The notes: a model not told the origin generated them from the letters alone. A DNA stretch of 64,000 nucleotides from Methanosalsum zhilinae DSM 4017 (GCF_000217995.1 NC_015676.1:1218103-1282102); one strand, 5' to 3'; numbered from the stretch's first letter, positions 32,312 to 41,606 are shown. Made by a program: numbers and translations.

Positions 32312-33088
32312 TCAACTATTTTTTTTACTCTCTGCAACCATATTTGCAATCCGTGCCGCAAGAGCACCTGCAACAAAACCAGCATCTATATTAACAACAC
32401 CAATGATCGAACAGGACTGCAACATTGATAAAAGAGCAGCTTCTCCTTTTCCACCCGCACCATAGCCTGTCGATACAGGAACTCCAATTACAGGAACATC
32501 TATTAAACCAGAAACAACAGCCGGAAGCGTACCTTCTCTGCCAGCTGCAACTACCACCGCATTGACCTCCCGGTCCCTGAACTTTGAGATTTCAGGATAG
32601 AGCCGATGGATACCTGCAACACCTACATCATAAGCACTTACAACATCACAACCCATTTCCCGGGCAACAATACAGGCTTCCTCTGCCACTCCAATATCAG
32701 CAGTGCCAGCAGAGATAACGCCGACCACTCCACCTGTTTTTTTTACAGGAGTACCATCATTAATGACAGTGGATCTGGATTTTGGAGACCATTCTATATA
32801 CTGTGAATTAAACGATTCATGGATTTTCTCATAATGTATATCAGATACCCGAGTTACAATCACCCGTCCGGTGTGTTCCAGATGGACCCTGACAATCTCT
32901 ACAACATCCTCCGGAGTTTTTCCTTCTGCAAGGATGGCTTCGGGATAACCTGTCCTGTAAAGCCTGTGAGTATCTGCCTTTGCAATTTCCAAAACTGGTG
33001 TAAAACCCAGAGACTGAATCTGTGATGAAGCACCCTCTATATCCAGTTTCCCGTCCTGTAATTTTTGTAATATTTTTTTCAGTTCCAT
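32312..33088 (-). CDS. larB: LarB-like, nickel-pincer cofactor carboxylase
   Basis: This 258-residue protein resembles LarB, which carboxylates and cleaves nicotinic acid adenine dinucleotide to start nickel-pincer nucleotide synthesis. An N-terminal helical domain (MELKKILQKLQDGKLDIEGA) is followed by a PurE-like domain. GVISAGTADIGVAEEACIVA and VVVAAGREGTLPAVVSGLID are typical, as is the Gly-rich loop STGYGAGGKGEAALLSML. It was formerly annotated as PurE-related. It ends a gap-FBPase-nadK-larB gene string with a 19-bp spacer after nadK. LarC and LarE are not in the window, so the cofactor role is inferred. Confidence 0.88.
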   Translation of the reverse strand: MELKKILQKLQDGKLDIEGASSQIQSLGFTPVLEIAKADTHRLYRTGYPEAILAEGKTPEDVVEIVRVHLEHTGRVIVTRVSDIHYEKIHESFNSQYIEWSPKSRSTVINDGTPVKKTGGVVGVISAGTADIGVAEEACIVAREMGCDVVSAYDVGVAGIHRLYPEISKFRDREVNAVVVAAGREGTLPAVVSGLIDVPVIGVPVSTGYGAGGKGEAALLSMLQSCSIIGVVNIDAGFVAGALAARIANMVAESKKNS

Positions 33089-33107
33089 GGTATTGATCCA
33101 TAGTTAA

Positions 33108-33944
33108 TTATGTTAGTTTATCTTGAACTTTTTCATAGAAGCTGACCACCGAAGACTTAACAAATCGTGCAGGATTCTTTGCTTCTGTAAGTGTTACCAC
33201 ATCATTTTCTGTTATGCTATAAGTGTACTGCCCATCAATCACAATAGCCGCTTTTTTCTCAGGTATTGTAAGTCTTATTTTTAAAATCGAATCTGCAGGA
33301 ACGACCCATGGCCTTGCAGATAATTTAAATGGTGCAAGAGGAACAATTACCGCAGCATCCACCCGGGGATCAATGATCGGACCACCAGCACTCATGGCAT
33401 ATGCAGTCGATCCTGTGGGTGTAGCAAAAACAACACCATCAGCCCGCAGTTCTTCCATTTCACATTCATCCACCATGATCTTGAAAGTTAATATCTTTGC
33501 AGGTCTGGCCGTGATCAATACTGCTTCGTTTGTAGCGGAGGGAAGTTTCTGACCATTGAATGTAACTTCCAGACGTATTCTTTCATGATACGTGAAGCCT
33601 TCAAGTATTTTACCTATTGTCTCAATGGCATCTTCAGGATTTACATCAACAAGAAATCCAAGAGTACCCATATTTATACCAAGAACCGGGAGCGGATCTT
33701 CCATCTTAGAAATACTTCTAAGGACAGTTCCGTCTCCTCCTATAGAGATCAAGAACTCTGCGCCCAGGTCTCTCATATTTTTTATCGGAACTATTTTATA
33801 GTTTTTTAGTCCAAGTGGTTTAGCAGTATCAGGGGATACCAGAATATCCACTTTCATGCCAAAATGATCAATTATATTTTGAGCCATCCAAAGAGCATCT
33901 CTGTTATCACATCTGGCAACAATTCCTATTTTGTTCACTTTCAA
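33108..33944 (-). CDS. nadK: NAD kinase
   Basis: NAD kinase (278 residues) phosphorylates NAD to NADP with ATP or polyphosphate. The signature GGDGT is at 69-73 (ISIGGDGTVLRSI). The conserved TPTGSTAYAMSAGGPII loop is near 175, and VIDGQYTYSI lies in the C-terminal beta domain. The start is TTG, 2 bp after the FBPase stop, with AGGGA upstream. In some methanogens this kinase is fused to the adjacent phosphatase. Here the two are separate but directly adjacent. Confidence 0.95.
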   Translation of the reverse strand: MKVNKIGIVARCDNRDALWMAQNIIDHFGMKVDILVSPDTAKPLGLKNYKIVPIKNMRDLGAEFLISIGGDGTVLRSISKMEDPLPVLGINMGTLGFLVDVNPEDAIETIGKILEGFTYHERIRLEVTFNGQKLPSATNEAVLITARPAKILTFKIMVDECEMEELRADGVVFATPTGSTAYAMSAGGPIIDPRVDAAVIVPLAPFKLSARPWVVPADSILKIRLTIPEKKAAIVIDGQYTYSITENDVVTLTEAKNPARFVKSSVVSFYEKVQDKLT

Positions 33945-33946
33945 GA

Positions 33947-34750
33947 TTATTCCCTTACCGTTAATCTGAGGATATCTCTGTGAATATGGCTATTTGAAGC
34001 TACAATATCAACCTTCTTTGCCACATTGTCTACAAGTTTTAACTGTGCGCCGATGCCATTTGTAACTGTACCCCCAGCTTCTTCAAGTATCAGTTTCCCA
34101 GCCGCCACATCAACCAGCCTCAAAGTTCTTCGAACATCTATAAATGCGTCAGTTCTGCCTGCTGCAACATAGCATATTTCAAGAGCAACACTACCAAATA
34201 TTCTGATACGCCTTACTTTTTTCCATAAGTTTACTGTCCGCCCTACATTCAAGCGGTAGCCATAAAGACTGATGCATGAAAGATTAAGTCTGGTTGTAGA
34301 TGAAGGAGATATTTTAGTTCCATTTAAATATGCACCCTTCCCTTTTTCAGCAAAATACAGATCATTGTTTGCTATATTTTTTACATATCCAAACCATATT
34401 TCAGATATATCAGGAGTACCTATTGCAATTGAAACACTATAAATGGGAATCCCAAAGGCAGCATTATATGTACCGTCCAGTGGATCAACAACCACTGCAA
34501 AATCGGGGTTGTTCCCTATTATTTTTTCTCCATACTCTTCACTTAGAACTCTCATGGACCTGCCATCAGATTCCAGCACATCAAATATGGCTTTTTCAGC
34601 TACATCATCTATCAGTTTAGTTGGTGTTCCATCAGCACCAGTATAAACAGTCTTGTAGCCTTCTGCAGTCCCGACCAGATTTTTAATAGCCTCTGCAGCA
34701 GCTTTTGATGCGCTGTTGCAGAGACTCAAAAAATCATATTTTTCATTCAT
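33947..34750 (-). CDS. suhB: Fructose-1,6-bisphosphatase / inositol monophosphatase
   Basis: This IMPase-family phosphatase of about 267 residues is, in archaea, usually a dual FBPase/IMPase. Metal-binding motifs are LSEEYGE near 72, VVVDPLDGTYN near 88, and VDVAAGKLILEEAGG near 215. It would supply fructose-6-phosphate in gluconeogenesis and/or myo-inositol for lipids and solutes. The start is either ATG 34750 or GTG 34756, and neither has a clear ribosome site. It lies between gap and nadK in one operon, which supports the gluconeogenic role. Confidence 0.92.
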   Translation of the reverse strand: MNEKYDFLSLCNSASKAAAEAIKNLVGTAEGYKTVYTGADGTPTKLIDDVAEKAIFDVLESDGRSMRVLSEEYGEKIIGNNPDFAVVVDPLDGTYNAAFGIPIYSVSIAIGTPDISEIWFGYVKNIANNDLYFAEKGKGAYLNGTKISPSSTTRLNLSCISLYGYRLNVGRTVNLWKKVRRIRIFGSVALEICYVAAGRTDAFIDVRRTLRLVDVAAGKLILEEAGGTVTNGIGAQLKLVDNVAKKVDIVASNSHIHRDILRLTVRE

Positions 34751-34767
34751 GTACACACAGTTTGAAA

Positions 34768-35778
34768 TCAGATCAAACCAATTGCTTTGTCTGTTTTTTC
34801 AATGGATTTTTCACCATCTTTTTCCAGTTCCATCATAGCACGGATTGCATCCACATTTTCGGGAATCACATTTGATTCCTGATGAATTGCCTGGAAGAAG
34901 TACAATTCCTTTTCATACAGGCTGATTGATTCATTCCATACACAGTTTTCCCACATATCATAGCGTGGCCTAAGCATGTCCCTTGAAAGTTCAATTATCT
35001 CAGCTGTAGATGATATTCCCTGGCCAACAAATCTCACCCTTGACTGTCTGGAAAGGACCTCTTCAATATCTTTTTCAGTACAGTCCTTCTCAAAATCAAT
35101 ATTTACAATATGAACATGCATCAGGGTTGTTGGCAGTTTAACTGCAGTTGTAGTGATATTAATATGTGGCATCACAGATTTTACATCGGGCCCATGATGA
35201 GATGGTAGTTTTACAGGATTTGGAACAATTGCATTTATCGGGCCTTTTTTAATGTCACCGGGATCTGCAGATCTTCTGAGTAAAGATACCCTGACTTTTT
35301 TTACTCCAAATTCCTTATCAAGAGGAGATATAACCCTGCACAGACCGGTTGTATTACATGAAACAACCCTCACAAAGTCCCTGCCAAGTGCTTCGCTATA
35401 ATTTGATACTGCATTAAAGGAAAATCCTGCAAGTTCATGATCTTCTCCACCCTGCCAGATAGCTTTTACACCATGTTTTTCATAAAGTGATTTGTTTTCT
35501 GCCCCTACTCCGCCTGGAGTGCAATCAACCACAACATCTGCCACATCAATCATATCCTCAACAGTACCCATTACAGATAAATCTGCCTTCTTCATTGAAT
35601 CCATACGATCTGATGGAGCATAGATATCATATCCTTTATCCCTTGCAATAAAAGCCTCAAAATTTGGCCTGGTCTTGGAAACCCCCACTATCTCCATATC
35701 ATCCTGAAGAGCTACAGCATCTGCAACTCTCTTACCAATTGTACCATATCCATTTATCGCAACTTTAACTTTTGACAT
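34768..35778 (-). CDS. gap: Glyceraldehyde-3-phosphate dehydrogenase, archaeal type
   Basis: This 336-residue class II (archaeal, NAD(P)-dependent) GAPDH has an N-terminal Rossmann fold (VAINGYGTIGKRVADAV), catalytic Cys141 in SCNTTGLCR, and LLRRSADPGDIKKGPINAI for phosphate binding. In methanogens it works mainly in gluconeogenesis. A GGAGGTA ribosome site precedes the ATG. It is the first gene of the gap-FBPase-nadK-larB operon, with two TATA boxes 80-105 bp upstream. Confidence 0.97.
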   Translation of the reverse strand: MSKVKVAINGYGTIGKRVADAVALQDDMEIVGVSKTRPNFEAFIARDKGYDIYAPSDRMDSMKKADLSVMGTVEDMIDVADVVVDCTPGGVGAENKSLYEKHGVKAIWQGGEDHELAGFSFNAVSNYSEALGRDFVRVVSCNTTGLCRVISPLDKEFGVKKVRVSLLRRSADPGDIKKGPINAIVPNPVKLPSHHGPDVKSVMPHINITTTAVKLPTTLMHVHIVNIDFEKDCTEKDIEEVLSRQSRVRFVGQGISSTAEIIELSRDMLRPRYDMWENCVWNESISLYEKELYFFQAIHQESNVIPENVDAIRAMMELEKDGEKSIEKTDKAIGLI

Positions 35779-35856
35779 TTATTTACCTCCAATTATTTAA
35801 AAAATTTAATGCGCTAATGATCTTTTTTTTGTTATTCACCAATGTAGTAATCTAAA

Positions 35857-35884
35857 ATTATATATTCATTCATTCTTATATATT
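35857..35884 (-). promoter_or_regulatory. gap operon promoter, two TATA boxes
   Basis: On the minus strand AATATATAAG (35875-35884) and GAATATATAATT (35855-35866) are both good TATA elements 18 bp apart. They imply leaders of about 55-75 nt for gap. Tandem boxes may allow two start sites. Confidence 0.55.
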
Positions 35885-35943
35885 AACCAATAAAAAAATC
35901 ATCGATCATTGTACCAACCCCACTATTTGATGTAAATTCTTAT

Positions 35944-36132
35944 TCATTTTTTAATAATTATAGTTTCCCCTGTAGAAAAATTTATTTCTTTTATGTGTCC
36001 AGTCACATTTTTCTTATCACCAAATATACCAGTTAGTTCGATAGAATCATCATCAACAGCAATTCGCGTAACCGATTCCATGAACATTTCTTTCTTTCCA
36101 TCAGTGATAACCATAACATTTAGTTCACACAT
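35944..36132 (-). CDS. CooT-like small nickel-binding protein
   Basis: This 62-residue protein is of the CooT family, whose founding member aids nickel insertion into CO dehydrogenase. It starts MCELNVMVITDGKKEMFMES. Cys2 is the conserved nickel ligand. The all-beta pattern VTRIAVDDDSIELTGIFGDKK and GHIKEINFSTGETIIIKK fits the SH3-like fold. It lies 37 bp downstream of a DUF89 gene, and the ACDS operon with its CooC is 7 kb away. It was once listed as a predicted RNA-binding protein, so nickel binding should be treated as the family inference. Confidence 0.85.
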   Translation of the reverse strand: MCELNVMVITDGKKEMFMESVTRIAVDDDSIELTGIFGDKKNVTGHIKEINFSTGETIIIKK

Positions 36133-36169
36133 ATTCTAACCTCATAATATTCTATAGATCTACATTCAA

Positions 36170-37045
36170 TTATTTAATCAGTTTTGCAATTGAGAGATCA
36201 GTATCAACATTCAGATCTTCAGCAACACTCTTACACTTTGTTCTAAGCAGATAAGCAACAGGTTTTACATCAGACTCTGAAATAGTTTCATAGTTGGCCA
36301 TCCCCTTACTGATAACCAAAGATGCCCGATCAAATGATCTCAACAATTCTGGAGGTGCTTCATCAAAACATACGCCTACAGCATTTGATCCAGTAGTCAG
36401 AATCTTATCAACCTTTTTATCGATTTTAAATTCATTTACATCAGTCATTGTAACGTCAGTTAGCATTGGACCGCCCCGGACAACCAGTGTTATATTGCCT
36501 CCTATTTTTTTTATTGTATCAAAAACTATCATATCAAATAAAATCTCCCCACAATTATCAACAACATAAACAACATCATCCAGCATTTCAATCATATGGG
36601 AAGTATCATCTATATCCAGTCCCTTTTCAAAAAGCTGAGAAAATGTACTGTCAAATGTATCAGCAGCTACATCAAAGCCCATGACTCCAAAATCAAAAGT
36701 ATTCCCTATTACCGATGACAGTACAGCTCTTCTGAATAGCTCTTCATTATCAGGATTTCCTCTGTATATATAAGAATTGGCAATTTCCATTACCGACATA
36801 GCAGTTCTGTTACTCAACTCCTTAAGTTTACGGTATGGATCTGTATCTTCAAGAACTTCATATGCCTTCCTGTGGACTGCAGTCGATACATATCCTGCAG
36901 GAACCCCTGGTGCATAAGTACTATTAAGGACTTTAAGGCTCTCTTTTACAGTTCTGTGTATCAGTTCTTTATCATCTGTGGAGAGTTCTGCTTCATACTG
37001 TACTCTGGATAAAAGACATGCAGGACAACGCGAATCAATTTTCAT
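36170..37045 (-). CDS. DUF89 metal-dependent phosphatase-like protein
   Basis: This 291-residue archaeal DUF89 protein (damage-control phosphatase family) starts MKIDSRCPACLLSRVQYEAE, with a CPAC metal-type pair. It contains the conserved DNCGEILFDMIVFD (near 180), RGGPMLTDVTMTD and SKGMANYETISE motifs. Members remove phosphate from damaged metabolites using Mn, Co or Ni. The ATG at 37045 has a GGAAAGGTAG ribosome site. An in-frame ATG at 37084 has none and was rejected. It forms a pair with the CooT-like gene. Confidence 0.9.
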   Translation of the reverse strand: MKIDSRCPACLLSRVQYEAELSTDDKELIHRTVKESLKVLNSTYAPGVPAGYVSTAVHRKAYEVLEDTDPYRKLKELSNRTAMSVMEIANSYIYRGNPDNEELFRRAVLSSVIGNTFDFGVMGFDVAADTFDSTFSQLFEKGLDIDDTSHMIEMLDDVVYVVDNCGEILFDMIVFDTIKKIGGNITLVVRGGPMLTDVTMTDVNEFKIDKKVDKILTTGSNAVGVCFDEAPPELLRSFDRASLVISKGMANYETISESDVKPVAYLLRTKCKSVAEDLNVDTDLSIAKLIK

Positions 37046-37296
37046 ATTTACTACCTTTCCAGAAATTTTTTGTTCAAGCATCATGAGTTATGAGAACGTG
37101 ACACTATTTAGATAGAAGATATATGTATAGTTAATCTATCCTGGAAGATTCAACTTTTTTGAAACACTCTATTTTTAGATCATTTAAAGTCAGAGATCGC
37201 ATAAAGTGCACTTCCTTAAAAAATATAAATTTTATCAGTTTAAAAAAATATTTTAATTTAGTAAATTTTTTATTTAGTTGATCTGATTAAAAGAGT

Positions 37297-38766
37297 ATGA
37301 AATTTCAAATACCGCATTCATTCAGATTGATCTACCTTGCCGTATTGATAATAATTTTTGCATTTGCTATATTTACTCCTTTTTGTGCTGCTACAACAGA
37401 AATTTTGGTCAATCCTGTAAATAATCCATCTGGTGCTGTAATACTGGTAATTGATGGACTGGGATCAAAGTACATTTATCCTGAATTTGTACCATATACG
37501 CTTGAAGGAGAGCCTATTGATAAACCACATATCAAGAACCTATCAGAAATTTATCAAAGATCTGTCCGGGTAATAAATGTCAATGCACCAGAAACTTTCA
37601 CCGAGGCAGGACACTCTGTAATTGTAACAGGAAACTCTGGAGCAGATGGAGAAATGGTCAGTTATGACGGTTCAACTATCTATGATGTACTCAGTGACCG
37701 GAACTACCTCAACCTGGCTATTCTTCAGAAAGGAAGTTTCAAGCAGATGAGAGATCAACAAGATATTCTAGCATATGATAGAAGAAACTCCATTAATAAT
37801 CCTCAAATGAACATTGGAATAGGTGATATTGATACAGGTTCTGGAATAGGTTCGGATATTTTTGACATCCTTACAATACATAGTATTGAGGCTCCTGCTT
37901 ATATTGCCCAATTCCCACAGGGATCTGTTCAAAGATATGATGCCTATAACCGGTGGGCAATAGAAGCAGCCATTGATATTATCGAATATATGGATACAAA
38001 TGCTCCCACGCAGAAATATATGCTGACAATTAATGTGGGTGCGGTAGATTCTGCAGGACACTATCTAAGAGATGGAGGGTACATCCAAACAATAGAGGGA
38101 ATTGACAGGACTATAAACTCAATATACGATATCTGTCATGAAAACAATCTGCTTTTTGTAATCACATCCGACCATGGAATGGCTTTCGAGTTCAGGGATT
38201 CACGTGGAGGTCATAGTTCATCCATCTATTCCAGTGCTCCCGAATCACAGATGGTTCCTCTCATCGTCAGTTTACCAGGTCTTGAGCCAAAGGTAATTAA
38301 AGGTGAGTACGGACAGCAGGATATTGGGCCCACGGTGCTGAGTCTGTTAAACATTCCACAGGAACTTCGTTTTGCAGATGGGGAAATTATTCACCTGAAG
38401 GATCATGCCAATCTTAGAATAACTGCCCCGGAAAAGACAATAATAGAACTTTATAAGAATGACAGCATTATTGCAATTGGTGAAAATGACAGTGATTTTC
38501 ATTTTATCGGACTAAAACCCGGATATAACTATACAATATATATGAAAAATCCTGATAATAGAGATATCAAGATTGCTGAAAAGACACTTTTTTTAGAGGG
38601 CGATAATGCCCTTATGATAGGAAATGCTATAGAAGGTGGTTCACAGCAGGAGTCAATGAAATATTTTCAGAGTCAAAGATATATAGCAGGAAATATCCTA
38701 ATAATTCTCATTAACATAGCAGGTATTTTAAAAATAATAAAAATTTACAGAGATGAGGAAGAATGA
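37297..38766 (+). CDS. Membrane-anchored alkaline-phosphatase-superfamily protein
   Basis: The protein has 489 residues. A signal peptide or anchor (LIYLAVLIIIFAFAIFTPFC) leads to an extracytoplasmic metalloenzyme domain: VILVIDGLGSKYI near 50, FTEAGHSVIVTGNSGADGEM near 105, VGAVDSAGHY near 250, and ITSDHGMAFEF followed by GGHSS near 290. These are the metal-ligand positions of the phosphatase/sulfatase/phosphoglycerate mutase fold. A beta-rich domain and a C-terminal membrane segment (NILIILINIAGILKIIKIY) anchor it to the cell surface. Substrate unknown: a phosphatase, phosphodiesterase or sulfatase is possible. It is divergent from the DUF89 gene. Confidence 0.87.
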   Translation: MKFQIPHSFRLIYLAVLIIIFAFAIFTPFCAATTEILVNPVNNPSGAVILVIDGLGSKYIYPEFVPYTLEGEPIDKPHIKNLSEIYQRSVRVINVNAPETFTEAGHSVIVTGNSGADGEMVSYDGSTIYDVLSDRNYLNLAILQKGSFKQMRDQQDILAYDRRNSINNPQMNIGIGDIDTGSGIGSDIFDILTIHSIEAPAYIAQFPQGSVQRYDAYNRWAIEAAIDIIEYMDTNAPTQKYMLTINVGAVDSAGHYLRDGGYIQTIEGIDRTINSIYDICHENNLLFVITSDHGMAFEFRDSRGGHSSSIYSSAPESQMVPLIVSLPGLEPKVIKGEYGQQDIGPTVLSLLNIPQELRFADGEIIHLKDHANLRITAPEKTIIELYKNDSIIAIGENDSDFHFIGLKPGYNYTIYMKNPDNRDIKIAEKTLFLEGDNALMIGNAIEGGSQQESMKYFQSQRYIAGNILIILINIAGILKIIKIYRDEEE

Positions 38767-39021
38767 TTATCCCGGTTGCTAATTGAGATGCATACAGAGC
38801 TATACCCAAAAATTTATACCATAGTACTATTTTTCATTAATTCTGCAACTTCAGCATAAATTTAATTCCCGGACAAGCATGAATTATTCATATTCATACT
38901 GTAAGGACGTAATTAGATCATAATTAAAACATAATCTACTGAAGTTCAAATTAAAAAAATCAACCATTTTAAGTTATCTGGATGTCATTGAATCATAAAA
39001 TATAGTTAAAGTGGAGAGAAT

Positions 39022-40050
39022 ATGAAAGTCACAGATTTTATTGATATGAATTACAGGCATTTCAATGCTGCCCAATTAAAAGATGCAGCCGCATCATATA
39101 AAGAACATTTGGACAATAATGGTCAGATGCTTTTAACCATGGCTGGTGCAATGAGTACTGCTGAGTTGGGCATATCACTTTCACAAATGATAAGGCAGAA
39201 AAAAGTCCATGCAATTTGCTGCACCGGTGCAAATTTGGAAGAAGATCTGTTCCATCTTGTTGCAGCAAGCAAATACATACGTATCCCGGATCACCGGAAT
39301 CTTAGAAAGGAAGATGACTATAAATTGATGAAGCTTCACCTGAACAGAGTCACAGATTCATGTATACCAGAAAATGAAGCCATGAGAAGGATTGAATCCG
39401 CATTATTGGACCATTGGCAGCAGGTAGAACAGATGGGAATGCGAGAATTCCCTCATGAATCATTGTACAGCCTCATAAGAAGTGGGATACTTGAAGAGTA
39501 TTATGAAAAAAATCCTTCTGAAAGCTGGCTGGTAGCTGCATGCGAGAACAACATTCCTATTTTTGTTCCAGGGTGGGAAGATAGCACACTTGGAAATATG
39601 TTTGCGAGCAGGTGCATAAAGGAGCATTTTGACAGTCCACTTATTGTCAGGGGTGGGATTGAATATATGATCGATCTTGTAGAATGGTATAAAAAAACAA
39701 GTCAGGCCCATAAAGTAGGCTTTTTCCAGATAGGAGGAGGCATTGCAGGAGATTTTCCAATATGTGCAGTGCCCCTGATCAATCAAGATCTGTCATTGCT
39801 AGAAGGTGAAGAGGCAAATATAAAAACTGATATGTATGATCATCCGGATCTGAAAAGATTCCATGCACCATTGTGGAGCTATTTCTGTCAAATAAGTGAC
39901 AGCACAACCTCTTATGGAAGCTACAGTGGTGCGCCACCATCTGAAAAAATATCATGGGGCAAACTGGCGGTTGATACACCTGCATTCATGATCGAAAGTG
40001 ATGCGACAATTGTAGCCCCGTTAATATTCGCTTATGTCATGGAGTGGTAA
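39022..40050 (+). CDS. dys: Deoxyhypusine synthase
   Basis: The 342-residue enzyme transfers the aminobutyl group of spermidine (or a related amine) to a lysine of aIF5A. The NAD-binding parts include MLLTMAGAMSTAELG and CCTGANLEEDLFHLV. QIGGGIAGDFPICAVPL follows. The catalytic lysine is K314 in SWGKLA, preceded by SYSGAPPSEKI. The active lysine is thus present. A deoxyhypusine synthase-like paralogue with a different amine substrate is the alternative. A GGAGAGAAT ribosome site precedes the ATG. The gene stands alone. Confidence 0.92.
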   Translation: MKVTDFIDMNYRHFNAAQLKDAAASYKEHLDNNGQMLLTMAGAMSTAELGISLSQMIRQKKVHAICCTGANLEEDLFHLVAASKYIRIPDHRNLRKEDDYKLMKLHLNRVTDSCIPENEAMRRIESALLDHWQQVEQMGMREFPHESLYSLIRSGILEEYYEKNPSESWLVAACENNIPIFVPGWEDSTLGNMFASRCIKEHFDSPLIVRGGIEYMIDLVEWYKKTSQAHKVGFFQIGGGIAGDFPICAVPLINQDLSLLEGEEANIKTDMYDHPDLKRFHAPLWSYFCQISDSTTSYGSYSGAPPSEKISWGKLAVDTPAFMIESDATIVAPLIFAYVMEW

Positions 40051-40083
40051 AAAAATATTTTTATCGAAATAATTACCCGGCAA

Positions 40084-41007
40084 TCAACTGCGGAAATATA
40101 GATCAATTACTTCTGATACATCATCTAGCGTTATATTTCCGCTGTAATAATCATTGATCGCCATAATTACTTCATTTCGGTCTATTATTCCATTTGAATT
40201 GATATCATATTTCATGGGATCAAATATTTTTTCTTTTTCCGGAACTATAGTCCACTTCCATTTTTTTGAATCAATCCCGTTTTCGTTCCTGACAGTTACC
40301 TCTACAGTATAGACACCTTCTAGCAAATTATTCTCTTCATAGATAGAATTCTTCACATTGTATTCCTGTTTTTTTATGTTACCATTGACTGTCCACGTAA
40401 CATCGCACTTTTCATCTGTAGCTATGCTGAATATCTTAGAGACTCCCTGTATGGAATCGATCTCTTTATCTGGGCTGAAACTTTCAATTGAAATTTTCGA
40501 GTTATTCTGAATCGAACTATTCCATCCAAAGTTCTGAGTATACATTGCAGTATTTTTATACAGTTTTCCATTATGTAAAAAATCGCCAACCCATATGCCA
40601 ATTCCAACTTCATTGAAGTCAGGATTCAAAATATTCTTTCTGTGACCACTTGACGCCATAAGGCTTTGGTGGGCTTTATCCACATTAGGAGGCATTCTCA
40701 TGGCAATATTCTCTGCACATTTGTTTGTAGAATAGCCAGCGTTTTGTAATCTTTTCCAAAAACTGTCCCCATTAAAAGAACTGTGGCTGAAATAGTTCTT
40801 TTCGATCATCTCTTTGCTGTGTTCAGTGGCAACCTCATTGAGAAGAGGATTGAAGACAAGTGGATCCAGACCGTTTTCTGCACGTTCGCTGTTTATGAGA
40901 TCCAACATCTGCTGCTGTTCGAAACTATAGAGGTTCTCCTGGGAGACTGCTGGAGTCAACATAAATACAGCTAAAACAAGTATCAATAATCCTTTTAGCA
41001 TGTTCAT
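40084..41007 (-). CDS. Secreted CAP-domain protein with dockerin-like C-terminus
   Basis: The 307-residue protein has a signal peptide (MLKGLLILVLAVFMLTPAVS), then a CAP/SCP domain at about 30-165 (QQQMLDLINSERAENGL, VATEHSKEMIEKNYFSHSS, CAENIA, SSGHRKNILNPDFNEVGIG). An Ig-like beta domain follows (CDVTWTVNGN, YTVEVTVRNENG). Last is YDINSNGIIDRNEVIMAIND, a Ca-binding EF-hand/dockerin-like repeat. Secreted CAP proteins may be proteases or ligands. The dockerin-like end suggests docking to a surface cohesin partner, which is inference. An AGGTGA ribosome site precedes ATG 41007. Confidence 0.88.
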   Translation of the reverse strand: MNMLKGLLILVLAVFMLTPAVSQENLYSFEQQQMLDLINSERAENGLDPLVFNPLLNEVATEHSKEMIEKNYFSHSSFNGDSFWKRLQNAGYSTNKCAENIAMRMPPNVDKAHQSLMASSGHRKNILNPDFNEVGIGIWVGDFLHNGKLYKNTAMYTQNFGWNSSIQNNSKISIESFSPDKEIDSIQGVSKIFSIATDEKCDVTWTVNGNIKKQEYNVKNSIYEENNLLEGVYTVEVTVRNENGIDSKKWKWTIVPEKEKIFDPMKYDINSNGIIDRNEVIMAINDYYSGNITLDDVSEVIDLYFRS

Positions 41008-41410
41008 TTAATTCACCTTTGAATATCCAGATACTGATCACTTTTTAATTATGAGTGGAAATAACAGTGACAGGATACCAGATAGAACTTAAAAACTATG
41101 TTCATGTATATATGAGATATGTATATGTTACTGGATTTTATGGACACAATAGTTAGGCTTTAAATACTAAAATGTTTTTTATGGAAAGTCCTTTAGCATC
41201 ATAATTGAGACATATAAGGTAAATTATAATTGTAGAAAATATACATTAAACATATGTTAGAATGATGAAAAAAGAGCGAGATATTGAAGGCATTAAATGA
41301 AATTGAAGATCTGTTTAGAAAAACCTATAACAAATTTTATGCTCCTCTGAAACATTGTCCTGGACTATTGTACCCAGAATAGAAAATTAGTTTTTATTAA
41401 AGATTGGAAT

Positions 41411-41524
41411 TCAAGCCAGCAGACCTGAAATATAGAGAGCTGCAATTACAAGAATACCTATGATGTAACCATATATTGCAATCGAGTCGGTTGAATCTGT
41501 TTCGAAATCTGCTTTTTCCTGCAT
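41411..41524 (-). CDS. 37-residue single-pass membrane peptide
   Basis: An ATG frame of 38 codons encodes an acidic N-terminus (MQEKADFETDSTDS) and one membrane helix (IYGYIIGILVIAALYISGLL), then stops. An AGGTG ribosome site lies 9 bp upstream of the start. A strong TATA box bracketed by an inverted repeat lies about 105 bp upstream. The amphipathic layout and the promoter argue that it is a real small gene. Function is unknown; it could be a subunit or regulator of a membrane complex. It is isolated in a 975-bp region that otherwise holds no gene. Confidence 0.6.
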   Translation of the reverse strand: MQEKADFETDSTDSIAIYGYIIGILVIAALYISGLLA

Positions 41525-41606
41525 TTTCTATACACCTATCACCATTTCATTTCTGATAGCCTATCAACGAGGCCTAGATTTAACACAATTATGGACTATA
41601 ATTATA

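Noticed and set aside
41284-41382. Plus-strand TTG frame of 32 codons, protein-like (KALNEIEDLFRKTYNKFYAPL)
   Set aside because: It has no ribosome site, no ATG or GTG and no promoter in the right place. It might be a gene remnant, but support is too thin to list.
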